This document shows, in pieces, positions 1 through 6,080 of a stretch of DNA of 10,006 bases. Below the pieces are notes generated by a model, which was not told the DNA's origin, did not search any database, and saw only the letters and a list, made by a program, of their open reading frames with translations. A program made the translations under genes and the position numbers. Location of the stretch: positions 813-10,818 of the forward strand of contig DJNY01000162.1 in assembly GCA_002441865.1 (NCBI GenBank), written 5' to 3'. Positions within the stretch are counted from its first letter, which is position 1. Every line of letters starts with the position of its first letter. The DNA is from Lachnospiraceae bacterium UBA6452. Lineage in GTDB: Bacteria; Bacillota; Clostridia; Lachnospirales; Lachnospiraceae.

Positions 1-57
1 CTTTATTTTTTTGAGATCTCTCAATCTCATCTGTGCCACTTTTTCGCGGCGAATTTT

Positions 58-86
58 ATAATAGCACTGCCTTTTCTATTTGTCAA
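58..86 (-). promoter_or_regulatory. Strong sigma-A-type promoter reading left, out of the window
   Basis: On the minus strand there is a perfect -35 TTGACA (81-86), a 17-nt spacer (64-80) and a -10 TATTAT (58-63) preceded by TGC, which is an extended -10. Transcription would start near position 50 and leave the window at base 1. The early transcript carries the inverted repeat TTGAGA/TCTCAA (11-24) followed by an A-rich stretch. The gene served lies outside the window, so its identity is unknown. The near-consensus strength would suit a highly expressed or stable-RNA operon, but that is inference. Confidence 0.8.
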
Positions 87-349
87 CAAGCTTTCCCTTA
101 TTTTTTCATATTTCTTTTTTCTTTTTTTGTAGGCTTGTAGGCAGTGTGTTTTACAGGCACTATATACTGTGGTCATTCTTTGTCCTGATTCCCGCTTTGT
201 GCTTTTCTTCTATATAAATGAATGCAATCTTTTTGCATATATGATTGGCAGAAAAAATATAACGACGCTCATATAAATCATATGCATATATCCATTTTCG
301 GATATATCATACCTCTGTCGCATCGCATATTTCTGTCATATCGCATATA
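87..349. other. A/T-rich intergenic region, no gene seen
   Basis: This stretch lies downstream of the cvpA-like gene and upstream of the leftward promoter. I find no credible coding region with a ribosome binding site and no tRNA-like fold. It has an 8-bp A/U-rich inverted repeat (286-293 with 300-307, loop of 6) without a following T-run, so it is not a convincing terminator. It also has a tandem 18-bp repeat at its right edge and poly-pyrimidine tracts at about 100-128 on the plus strand. How transcription from the cvpA operon ends is not evident. Confidence 0.55.
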
Positions 350-350
350 T
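315..350. repeat. Imperfect tandem duplication, 2 x 18 bp
   Basis: Two adjacent 18-bp units, 315-332 and 333-350, start CTGTC and share ATCGCATAT; they match at 15 of 18 positions. The second unit runs into the last base of the cvpA-like stop codon (350-352). It is probably a local duplication in A/T-rich non-coding DNA. No function is evident. Confidence 0.6.
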
Positions 351-742
351 CAAAAAACATGCAGCATATTCATGACCATCCGCAAGATTCCGACCAATAA
401 AAGTCCATATGCCCCGCCTGCCACAAAGCCAAGCAGTTTATTCAATCCTTTTATAACAGGAAGTCCGGTCAGAATCCGCAGCGAAAGTATCACCGTTTTT
501 AATAGCAGAAACAATACGATATACAGAATAACGCAGAACAGCACCCTGACGATCAGAACCTGATGGTCGAGCAGCAATGTTGGAATAAACTGTGCGAGTG
601 CCCAGGTATTCAACAGATAGACAAGCGCCAGCGACAAAACACCTGCGCACAGTCTGCCCAGTGTTACGACAAATCCTTTTCTGCCACCTCTGAACGCAGC
701 AGCCAGTATGATCACGATCCCTATGATATCAAACAATTCCAT
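350..742 (-). CDS. CvpA-like integral membrane protein
   Basis: A 130-residue, very hydrophobic protein with four predicted membrane segments at about residues 3-18, 28-47, 63-88 and 101-124. A basic loop RGGRKGF (18-24) follows the first segment, and a PVIKGLNKLLGF element (95-106) precedes the last, as in the CvpA family. It is shorter than E. coli CvpA (about 160 residues) because it lacks a C-terminal tail. CvpA is an inner-membrane protein known from colicin V production and linked to envelope homeostasis; its molecular activity is unclear. The ATG overlaps the stop of the upstream gene by one base (TAATG) and has no recognisable Shine-Dalgarno, so translation probably depends on coupling to that gene. 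The family call is fairly secure; the role is not. Confidence 0.8.
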   Translation of the reverse strand: MELFDIIGIVIILAAAFRGGRKGFVVTLGRLCAGVLSLALVYLLNTWALAQFIPTLLLDHQVLIVRVLFCVILYIVLFLLLKTVILSLRILTGLPVIKGLNKLLGFVAGGAYGLLLVGILRMVMNMLHVF

Positions 743-1908
743 TATCTTAATTTTATCAACTGAATACTGTCTTCCAATACAACAAGCAGCTTTGCATCAG
801 AAGCAGTCGGAACGACCGCCTGGATCGTACCGCCCAGCTCTCCTTCGTATTTTTTCACACCGTTCAATCCATATATGACAAGCTGATTCTGGTTATATAC
901 AAGTATCCTGTCATTCTCGACGATCAGATCCGTATACTCAAAATCAATCGTTTCCGTCATCTTTTTCCGGCCATTCATATCATATACCCGGATACTGTAA
1001 CCGCCGTCCTGTTCTGTATTGCGGAAAACAAGTGCAAAATTGGTTCCGTTATAAAATACAGACTGTACTTCATCGTCCAATTCTATCTCTGTCTGAAGCG
1101 TTGGCTTCTGTTTGCCTTTCAGGATCAGAACGCGCTTATCTCCCACTGCAAGGGCATTATCCTCATTCGGGTAAAACAGAAGCGGAAACAGTTCACCCGC
1201 ATAATCATAACCGCTGACCAGGTTATCCGTTTCATTCTGTCCGACACCGCCAAAATTATAAAATGCCAGGCTGGTATTGATCTTTCCTCCTTCCGCTTTC
1301 AGATAAGATACACCCACCTTGATATTATCCGGCGAAACAGCGAACGCAAGCGGATAACCGCTTTTCTGCATGGAGGTTTTGATCTCCGAGATCACGTCAC
1401 CGGTCGTCGAAAACATCCTGAGATAGATCGTGGAATCATCCTGCAGCGCTGCGATCGCTATACCGGAAGAAGAGACATCCAGATCCAGAATCGGCAGGTT
1501 GGTCTCCACAGTTGTTGCATTGCCGCCTGGGCCGATCAGATACAGGAGACTGCCTTTGTAATCTGCGACCGCTACGTGACCGCCTCTGGATACAACGATC
1601 GGTTCCTGCATTTCATATGTCTGGTTCCAAAGCTGTTTACCATCCTTATCGTAGGCAGAAATACCATCTTTGCTGTATGTCAGCAGATTATCCTGATATT
1701 TCTGAAATACGCCATCCGAAGTACCTACCTTATCAATTGTTTTGATTGTCTCAAATTTGGTATATACCTGATTTGCCAGATAGATCCTGACAGCAGCCGC
1801 TACCGCTGCCACAAGTACAACCGCCAGAAATACCCTGTAGACGATCGTCAGTTTATGATGAAAGATTTTGTCTCTGTAATCTGTCTTACTCTTTCCGATC
1901 CGTTTCAT
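742..1908 (-). CDS. Membrane-anchored beta-propeller protein, DUF5711-like
   Basis: A 388-residue protein with a short basic cytoplasmic start, one membrane segment (about 21-45) and a large extracytoplasmic part (46-388). The outer part is built of recurring beta-strand units that resemble PQQ/WD-type propeller blades. Examples are GISAYDKDGKQLW (82-94), IYLRMFSTTGDVI (161-173), YSIRVYDMNGRKK (304-316) and LVIYGLNGVKKYEG (343-356). The layout matches the DUF5711 proteins of Clostridia, whose function is unknown. I see no catalytic motif or lipobox, so a binding or scaffold role at the cell surface is inferred. The start is supported by AAGGAG (1915-1920) six bases upstream. It is the first gene of a two-gene unit with the cvpA-like gene. 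An extended -10 promoter lies just upstream. Confidence 0.75.
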   Translation of the reverse strand: MKRIGKSKTDYRDKIFHHKLTIVYRVFLAVVLVAAVAAAVRIYLANQVYTKFETIKTIDKVGTSDGVFQKYQDNLLTYSKDGISAYDKDGKQLWNQTYEMQEPIVVSRGGHVAVADYKGSLLYLIGPGGNATTVETNLPILDLDVSSSGIAIAALQDDSTIYLRMFSTTGDVISEIKTSMQKSGYPLAFAVSPDNIKVGVSYLKAEGGKINTSLAFYNFGGVGQNETDNLVSGYDYAGELFPLLFYPNEDNALAVGDKRVLILKGKQKPTLQTEIELDDEVQSVFYNGTNFALVFRNTEQDGGYSIRVYDMNGRKKMTETIDFEYTDLIVENDRILVYNQNQLVIYGLNGVKKYEGELGGTIQAVVPTASDAKLLVVLEDSIQLIKLR

Positions 1909-1965
1909 TCCATTCTCCTTTGTACAAGCCCTATCTCGATACCGCCTGTTACACGGTAATAATAT

Positions 1966-1974
1966 ATTATAGCA
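1966..1974 (-). promoter_or_regulatory. Extended -10 promoter for the DUF5711-cvpA pair
   Basis: On the minus strand TGC-TATAAT (1966-1974) is a perfect extended -10. No good -35 hexamer is found at 16-18 bp spacing; that sequence falls within the last codons of the LysM gene. Transcription would start near 1959, giving a leader of about 50 nt before the ATG at 1908. The leader can form a weak TACCG/CGGTA hairpin. I see no terminator between the LysM gene and this point, so readthrough is also possible. Confidence 0.55.
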
Positions 1975-1980
1975 TATTTT

Positions 1981-3372
1981 TTACGGAAGAACTATTTTTT
2001 GTCCATAGTAGATACTATCTTTATTTTCTATCTGATTTCTTTCGCAGACCTCAGCCATTTTTGAAAGACTTCCATAATATTGCATACAGATCTTTGCCAG
2101 CGTATCTCCCTGCTTGATCATATAAACCGTTTCCTGAGATGTACCTGCCTGCGCTGCTGACCCGTCTGTAGTCTGGGAAGCATCTGCACTGCTGTTTTCT
2201 GTCATATCTGTGTCTGCAGCAGTTGTGTCCGTTGTAGGCGATGCTTCTGCATCCGGCTTGTCTGCTGTTTCTGTCGTTGTGTCCGGAGCCTCTGCCTGCC
2301 CGTCACCGACTTGTCCATCATCTGTCTGGTTCGCCGCCACGTTTTCACCGGTTGTCTGATCTGCTGCCTGCCCGTCTACTGTCTGTTCTGCCATCGCAGG
2401 ATCCGCCTGCTCTGCTGCTGCGCTTGTATCCGCTGTCTGCATAGCTTCCGCCGTATCTGCCGCCTGTGACAGATCCTGTGCACTAGCAGTTGTTTCCGCC
2501 GTCTGGTCAGCCGCCTGCATATTTTCTGCCAGCATCGCATCCTGTGCGGTCTGATCCTGTGCTGCATCTGCATCCGCTGCCACTTCCGTTGCATCATCCA
2601 TTTTTCCGGAGATCTGATACAGCACACGTTCCATACTCTGCATCTTTTCATAATTATTCAGCATCGTAATACCGATCACCAAAATTGCCATGACAAGAAG
2701 CAGGCTGGCGCAGGTCGCAAATGCAGAGCTTCTCTTTTTGTGCAGATCCTGTTTCTTTTCCTGACACAATTCCCGGAACTGCCGTGCTGCATGATCCGCG
2801 TTCATTTCCTCCGGATGGCGTTCTCTTGTCCGCAGGGAGACCATGTAATTCTGCATGCACTCATTTCTTTCATAATAGATATAGTAGCCGCTGAGCATTT
2901 TCCGCTTCCCCTTCTCGTGCAGATATAATGCCTCGGTCTTATCACTTGTTATGTACTCAAAATACAGTTTCTGATCCGGTCTGAAAAACTGCCGTTGTGT
3001 CCGCATGATCTGTTCTTCCAGATCTTCCGTGGAATCCTCCCTTGTGATCGCCCAGCCCATGACTGTCAGATCCGGGAAAAATTTTCCGGCCATTTCATTG
3101 ACTTTTTTCCACGATTCTTCATCAATGATCGTTTTTTCCATAAAGAAATCATGCTGCGCTTCCACCGCCCCGTTGACAAACCAGTAAAGCTCGTCCTCTA
3201 TCATCTCCTTATGTCCGTACAGGATCATGACACGCATGTTTTCCTCCGGTGTCAGAATCTGCCGCAGATACGTGATCACATAATCCTCCAGATATATTTT
3301 CTGGTTTCCGGTAGCTTGTCCGATTTGTCTGATGTTTTTTGGCAGCATGCCTTCTTTTCCCTGTTCCGCCAT
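1981..3372 (-). CDS. Single-pass membrane protein with C-terminal LysM domain
   Basis: A 463-residue protein in four parts. Residues 1-210 form a cytoplasmic globular domain; its pattern (for example FPDLTVMGWAITRED at 99-113, then alternating strands around LYFEYITSD and ALYLHEKGK) resembles an MPN/JAB fold lacking the HxH metal ligands, which is my inference. A basic stretch then leads into a membrane helix at about 217-237. Residues 259-415 are a low-complexity linker dominated by A, T, D, Q and E. Residues 416-463 are a LysM domain (YMIKQGDTLAKICMQYYGS and a terminal YYGQKIVLP), known to bind N-acetylglucosamine polymers such as peptidoglycan. Topology is cytoplasm-in, LysM-out. I chose the ATG at 3372 because AAGGAGG lies 8 nt upstream; an in-frame ATG at 3432 has no such site. 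A link from the cytoplasm to the wall is plausible, but the role is unknown. Confidence 0.8.
   Translation of the reverse strand: MAEQGKEGMLPKNIRQIGQATGNQKIYLEDYVITYLRQILTPEENMRVMILYGHKEMIEDELYWFVNGAVEAQHDFFMEKTIIDEESWKKVNEMAGKFFPDLTVMGWAITREDSTEDLEEQIMRTQRQFFRPDQKLYFEYITSDKTEALYLHEKGKRKMLSGYYIYYERNECMQNYMVSLRTRERHPEEMNADHAARQFRELCQEKKQDLHKKRSSAFATCASLLLVMAILVIGITMLNNYEKMQSMERVLYQISGKMDDATEVAADADAAQDQTAQDAMLAENMQAADQTAETTASAQDLSQAADTAEAMQTADTSAAAEQADPAMAEQTVDGQAADQTTGENVAANQTDDGQVGDGQAEAPDTTTETADKPDAEASPTTDTTAADTDMTENSSADASQTTDGSAAQAGTSQETVYMIKQGDTLAKICMQYYGSLSKMAEVCERNQIENKDSIYYGQKIVLP
2127..2598 (-). repeat. Low-complexity Ala/Thr/Asp/Gln linker coding region
   Basis: This segment encodes residues 259-415 of the LysM protein. 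It is almost entirely A, T, D, Q, E, S and G, with recurring short words such as AADQT, TADTS and DGQ. There are few hydrophobic residues, no cysteine and no predicted secondary structure. Such linkers commonly span the Gram-positive wall between a membrane anchor and a wall-binding domain. The DNA repeats are degenerate rather than exact, which suggests older expansion rather than recent slippage. Confidence 0.7.
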
Positions 3373-3380
3373 TTCTTTTT

Positions 3381-3387
3381 CCTCCTT
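3381..3387 (-). promoter_or_regulatory. Ribosome binding site fixing the LysM gene start
   Basis: Minus-strand AAGGAGG lies 8 nt before the ATG at 3372. It argues for the 463-residue form over a start 20 codons upstream at 3432, which has no purine-rich site before it. Confidence 0.85.
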
Positions 3388-3440
3388 ATACCATTCTAAA
3401 CAGGCAGCATTTCGCATATCCTGTATGATCATCCTGTTTC

Positions 3441-3449
3441 AGAATAGCA
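3441..3449 (-). promoter_or_regulatory. Possible extended -10 promoter for the LysM gene
   Basis: Minus-strand TGC-TATTCT lies about 70 nt upstream of the LysM gene start and downstream of the previous terminator, where a promoter is expected. No good -35 is present at 17 bp; a TTGCTA lies too far upstream, at 21 bp. A short A-tract/T-tract inverted repeat (3473-3479 with 3484-3490) lies further upstream. The call rests on position and the extended -10 only. Confidence 0.35.
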
Positions 3450-3510
3450 TTCGCAGCTGGCAGAATTTAGCAAAAAAAGCCGTCTTTTTTCCTGATTCAT
3501 CCGACGCCAG

Positions 3511-3550
3511 TGCACAAAAAAAGAGACGAGTTTTCCCATCTCGTCTCTTT
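3511..3550 (-). terminator. Intrinsic terminator after the small membrane protein gene
   Basis: An 11-bp perfect stem (3520-3530 with 3540-3550, arm AAAGAGACGAG) closes a 9-nt loop. On the minus strand it is followed directly by a run of T (complement of 3516-3519, continuing the stem's own terminal Ts). It lies about 65 bases past the stop codon at 3614. It is the first terminator seen downstream of the pfk promoter, so it may end the whole pfk-dnaX-ebfC-recR-galM unit. Confidence 0.9.
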
Positions 3551-3613
3551 CTCTCATATTTTGGCATTCTTTTTTCGGAAATCCGTTCTGTTTTTATCCT
3601 TTTCTGCGATATT

Positions 3614-3973
3614 TTATTCGTCTGTTTTTTCTGTCGTATCCTGCTCTGTCGCAGCCTCTGTATGCTCTGCTTCTTCCACAGGCACCGGTTTTTCCTCTAT
3701 TTTCCCTGTATTGCTGCTTTCAGCAGCTTCTGCCTGCACTTCTTCCTTTGTATCACGCATCGGATCGTAATAATCCTTTTTGATCAGGCGGATCAGTGCC
3801 TTGAGTGCAATATAAAATCCAATGACCGCAAACAGAACCGCAAACACAATGCTGACCACACGCATTTTGGTGTCTGTCGGCAGCGGAACAACAAGTGAAT
3901 ATGCAAGATATACCAGATAACCGCCGATACACAGGCGCAGCGTCAATATACCTGCTGTTGTTTTTCCGGACAT
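3614..3973 (-). CDS. Small two-helix membrane protein with acidic tail
   Basis: A 119-residue protein I do not recognise by name. It has two predicted membrane helices (about 7-29 and 37-62) joined by a short PLPTDTKMR loop. A basic stop-transfer patch RLIKKDYYDPMRD (62-74) follows, then a hydrophilic tail (75-119) rich in E, T and A with no predicted fold. Both ends are probably cytoplasmic by the positive-inside rule. AAGGAG (3980-3985) lies six bases before the ATG. It follows galM by 33 nt with no terminator between, so the two are probably co-transcribed, and a terminator lies just downstream. No catalytic motif is visible and I assign no function. Similar small proteins with charged tails are common in Clostridia and poorly characterised. 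Confidence 0.75.
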   Translation of the reverse strand: MSGKTTAGILTLRLCIGGYLVYLAYSLVVPLPTDTKMRVVSIVFAVLFAVIGFYIALKALIRLIKKDYYDPMRDTKEEVQAEAAESSNTGKIEEKPVPVEEAEHTEAATEQDTTEKTDE

Positions 3974-4006
3974 AACTGTCTCCTTCTCTCGTAAAATATG
4001 TTGCTT

Positions 4007-5056
4007 TTATACAAATTTGTAAATTGTTGTAGAGGTAAACGGCTTTTCAGGCGTAACAACCGGTTTGATAAAGCCTTCCTGTCTTGCACTGTTCGGGAAG
4101 AACTGTGTCTCCAGACAGATACCGCCGCGACATGGATACAGCGCATCACCCTTGCCAAGCTCCGGAACCATATTATTTCCTGTATAAAGCTGTACACCCG
4201 GCAGATCTGTATACACTTCCATGCTTCTTAACGCCTTCTCATCTACCACTTCTGCGATCTTCTGCACCTTTCCTGCTTCATAGTCATCGATCACAAAGTT
4301 GTGGTCATAACCTTTTACAAGTGCAAGCTGTGCATTCTCTGTATCGATATCCCGGGAGATCTGTTTCATGGTTGTAAAATCAAACGGTGTTCCTTTTGCA
4401 GATGCGATCTCACCTGTCGGAATAGCACCATGGCGGATCTTTGTATAGTGGGAAGCCTTGAGCCATACTTTCACATCTTCCACAGTTGTTTCGCTGTCAT
4501 TTCCCTTCAGGTTAAAGTAAGAATGGTTTGTCATATTGACAAGTGTATCCTTATCGGTAGATGCAAAGTAGTGGATCTCCAGTGCATTGTCTTCTGTCAG
4601 CTTATAAGTAACGGCAAATTTACGGTTTCCCGGAAATCCCAGCAGACCGTCTTTGCAGGAAACAGAAAAGGTCACTGCATTGTCCGCCTCTTTCTTTTCT
4701 GCCTGCCACATCGTCTTATGCAGTCCTGCATTTCCATCACTGTGCAGATTATTGTCATTGTCATTGATCACAAGATTATAGATAGTGCCATCCAGTTCAA
4801 ACTGTCCCTTTGCCGTACGGTTTGCAACCGGTCCGATCGTAGAACCGAAGCAGCTTCCGTTTACAAAGTAATCTTTTGCCCTGTCGTAACCGAGCACAAC
4901 ATCCTTTACCTCTCCGTTTTTGTCCGGTACAAAAAGATTTACAAGAATAGCACCAAAATTCATGACATCAGCCTGCATTCCATTTTTATTTTTCAGGCTG
5001 TACAGCATGATATCCTCTCCGGCGATCGTTCTGCCAAACTTTCTTTCTTCTATCAT
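4007..5056 (-). CDS. galM: Aldose 1-epimerase (galactose mutarotase)
   Basis: A 349-residue protein, the usual length for GalM, which interconverts alpha and beta anomers of galactose or glucose in the cytoplasm before the Leloir pathway or glycolysis. The expected active-site motifs occur in order: NRTAKGQF (79-86, sugar-binding Arg80), NNLHSDG (102-108, His105), TNHSYFNL (176-183, His178, the general acid), GYDHNF (249-254, Asp251) and CLETQFFPN (314-322, Glu316, the general base). It has no signal peptide. I chose the ATG at 5056 because GGGAGG lies 7 nt upstream; a start at 5071 would overlap that site. It lies 57 nt after recR with no terminator and no galK/galT nearby, so it may be carried as a housekeeping gene in the dnaX-recR transcript. 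The exact sugar preference cannot be read from sequence. Confidence 0.95.
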   Translation of the reverse strand: MIEERKFGRTIAGEDIMLYSLKNKNGMQADVMNFGAILVNLFVPDKNGEVKDVVLGYDRAKDYFVNGSCFGSTIGPVANRTAKGQFELDGTIYNLVINDNDNNLHSDGNAGLHKTMWQAEKKEADNAVTFSVSCKDGLLGFPGNRKFAVTYKLTEDNALEIHYFASTDKDTLVNMTNHSYFNLKGNDSETTVEDVKVWLKASHYTKIRHGAIPTGEIASAKGTPFDFTTMKQISRDIDTENAQLALVKGYDHNFVIDDYEAGKVQKIAEVVDEKALRSMEVYTDLPGVQLYTGNNMVPELGKGDALYPCRGGICLETQFFPNSARQEGFIKPVVTPEKPFTSTTIYKFV

Positions 5057-5063
5057 GTTCTTT

Positions 5064-5069
5064 CCTCCC
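5064..5069 (-). promoter_or_regulatory. Ribosome binding site fixing the galM start
   Basis: Minus-strand GGGAGG lies 7 nt before the ATG at 5056. The ATG at 5071 lies immediately before this motif and has no ribosome binding site of its own, so the protein begins MIEERKFGR. Confidence 0.85.
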
Positions 5070-5113
5070 ATTTCTCACTTATTTTCCATTACATATTATC
5101 TTACCTTATCCTG

Positions 5114-5713
5114 TTATAACTCCGTACGTCCCTCCAGTGCACGCAGAAGAGTCACTTCATCAATGTATTCCAGATCGCCGCCAACCGGAACACCACTGGC
5201 GATCCTTGTCACCTTAATACCTGTTGGTTTGATCAGCTTGCTGATATACATCGCCGTTGTTTCCCCTTCCAGGCTGGAATTGGTCGCAATAATAACTTCC
5301 TTCACTTCATCAGTCTGCAATCTGGTGATCAGCTCTTTCAGTCTGATATCCGAAGGCCCGATCCCGAGCATCGGTGAGATCGCACCATGCAGTACATGAT
5401 ATACGCCGTCAAATTTGCCGGTTTTTTCATAAGCTGCCAGATCGCGTGTATTCTCCACTACCATGATCGTGCTGTGATCCCGTCTGGGATTGCTGCAGAT
5501 CGGACAGATCTCCTGATCCGTCAGCGTGCAGCAGATTTTACAGTAGCAGACATTGTTTCTGGCATCTACTACTGTTTTGGCAAAGCGTTCTACCTGTTCC
5601 TTAGGCATATTGACCATGTGAAATGCAAGTCTCTGTGCTGATTTATTACCAATACCGGGCAGTGAGGCAAATTGTTCAATTAACTGATTGATATAACCAC
5701 TGTACAGATCCAT
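5114..5713 (-). CDS. recR: Recombination mediator RecR
   Basis: A 199-residue protein of standard RecR length. RecR works with RecO (and RecF) to load RecA on SSB-coated single-stranded DNA at gaps. Domains in order: a helix-hairpin-helix element, LPGIGNKSAQRLAFH (18-32); a four-cysteine zinc site, Cys58, Cys61, Cys70 and Cys73; and a Toprim domain from about 81 with VVENTRDLAAYEKTG (85-99) and the RecR signature YHVLHGAISPMLGIGP (105-120). The C-terminal GVPVGGDLEYID (174-185) is also typical. It starts at a TAATG overlap with ebfC. A GGAGG inside the end of ebfC (5726-5730) sits 12 nt upstream, so translation is probably coupled. All key residues are present. Confidence 0.98.
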   Translation of the reverse strand: MDLYSGYINQLIEQFASLPGIGNKSAQRLAFHMVNMPKEQVERFAKTVVDARNNVCYCKICCTLTDQEICPICSNPRRDHSTIMVVENTRDLAAYEKTGKFDGVYHVLHGAISPMLGIGPSDIRLKELITRLQTDEVKEVIIATNSSLEGETTAMYISKLIKPTGIKVTRIASGVPVGGDLEYIDEVTLLRALEGRTEL

Positions 5714-6063
5714 TAGAACGGAAGTCCTCCAAGATTCAGACCGCCTGTCATGGATGACATTGCTGCAGCACTTGCTTCATCTGCTTTTCCGAGTGCTTCA
5801 TTTGTGGCTGCCATGATCAGATCTTCCAGCATTTCCACATCATCCGGATCCACTGCATCTTTATCCAGTTTTACCTTAGTCACCACTTTTTTGCCAGAAA
5901 CTGTGACTTCTACAGCTCCACCGCCTGCTGTTGCGGAAAATTCCTTCTCCTCCAGTGCTTTCTGGTTTTCCTCCATCTGACGCTGCATTCTCTGCGCCTG
6001 CTTCATCAGATTGTTCATGTTACCAGGCATTCCTCCGCCCGGGAAACCACCTCTTTTTGCCAT
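5713..6063 (-). CDS. ebfC: YbaB/EbfC nucleoid-associated protein
   Basis: A 116-residue protein of the YbaB/EbfC family, small dimeric DNA-binding proteins that coat the nucleoid and are almost always encoded between dnaX and recR. A Gly/Met/Asn-rich N-terminus (about 1-18) leads into a long helix (about 18-45) containing MKQAQRMQRQMEENQ. The core sheet follows, with VEVTVSGKKVVTKVKLD (51-67), then an acidic helix around DPDDVEMLEDLI and a Gly-rich C-terminal end (GGLNLGGLPF). Start support is strong: AGGAGG (6073-6078) lies 9 nt before the ATG. It is 17 nt after dnaX and overlaps recR by one base. No DNA-sequence target can be inferred. Confidence 0.96.
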   Translation of the reverse strand: MAKRGGFPGGGMPGNMNNLMKQAQRMQRQMEENQKALEEKEFSATAGGGAVEVTVSGKKVVTKVKLDKDAVDPDDVEMLEDLIMAATNEALGKADEASAAAMSSMTGGLNLGGLPF

Positions 6064-6080
6064 ATTTTACTTCCTCCTGT

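Noticed and set aside
286..307. Hairpin downstream of the cvpA-like gene as its terminator
   Set aside because: The stem is 8 bp, nearly all A/U, and no T-run follows on the minus strand.
1906..1914. Two-codon upstream frame (ATG GAA TGA) before the DUF5711-like gene
   Set aside because: Its ATG is about one base from the AAGGAG, too close for initiation; it is probably chance.
2127..2598. CRISPR-like or mobile repeat array
   Set aside because: The repetition is degenerate, in frame and explained by the Ala/Thr/Asp/Gln-rich protein linker.
3373..3432. 20-residue N-terminal extension of the LysM protein
   Set aside because: No ribosome binding site precedes 3432, whereas AAGGAGG sits 8 nt before the ATG at 3372.
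3473..3490. A-tract/T-tract inverted repeat as a second terminator
   Set aside because: The stem is six A-U pairs plus one G-C pair with no G/C core, and it lies downstream of a proper terminator.
3332..3898. Plus-strand open frame of 188 codons across the LysM gene start and the terminator
   Set aside because: It overlaps two better-supported genes and runs through the terminator hairpin. Its Phe/Ser/Cys-rich composition is typical of antisense translation.
4301..5119. Long open frame on the plus strand (272 codons)
   Set aside because: It is antisense to galM, whose product has all the family's active-site residues. The plus-strand product is Cys/His/Ile-rich with no recognisable domain and no ribosome binding site.
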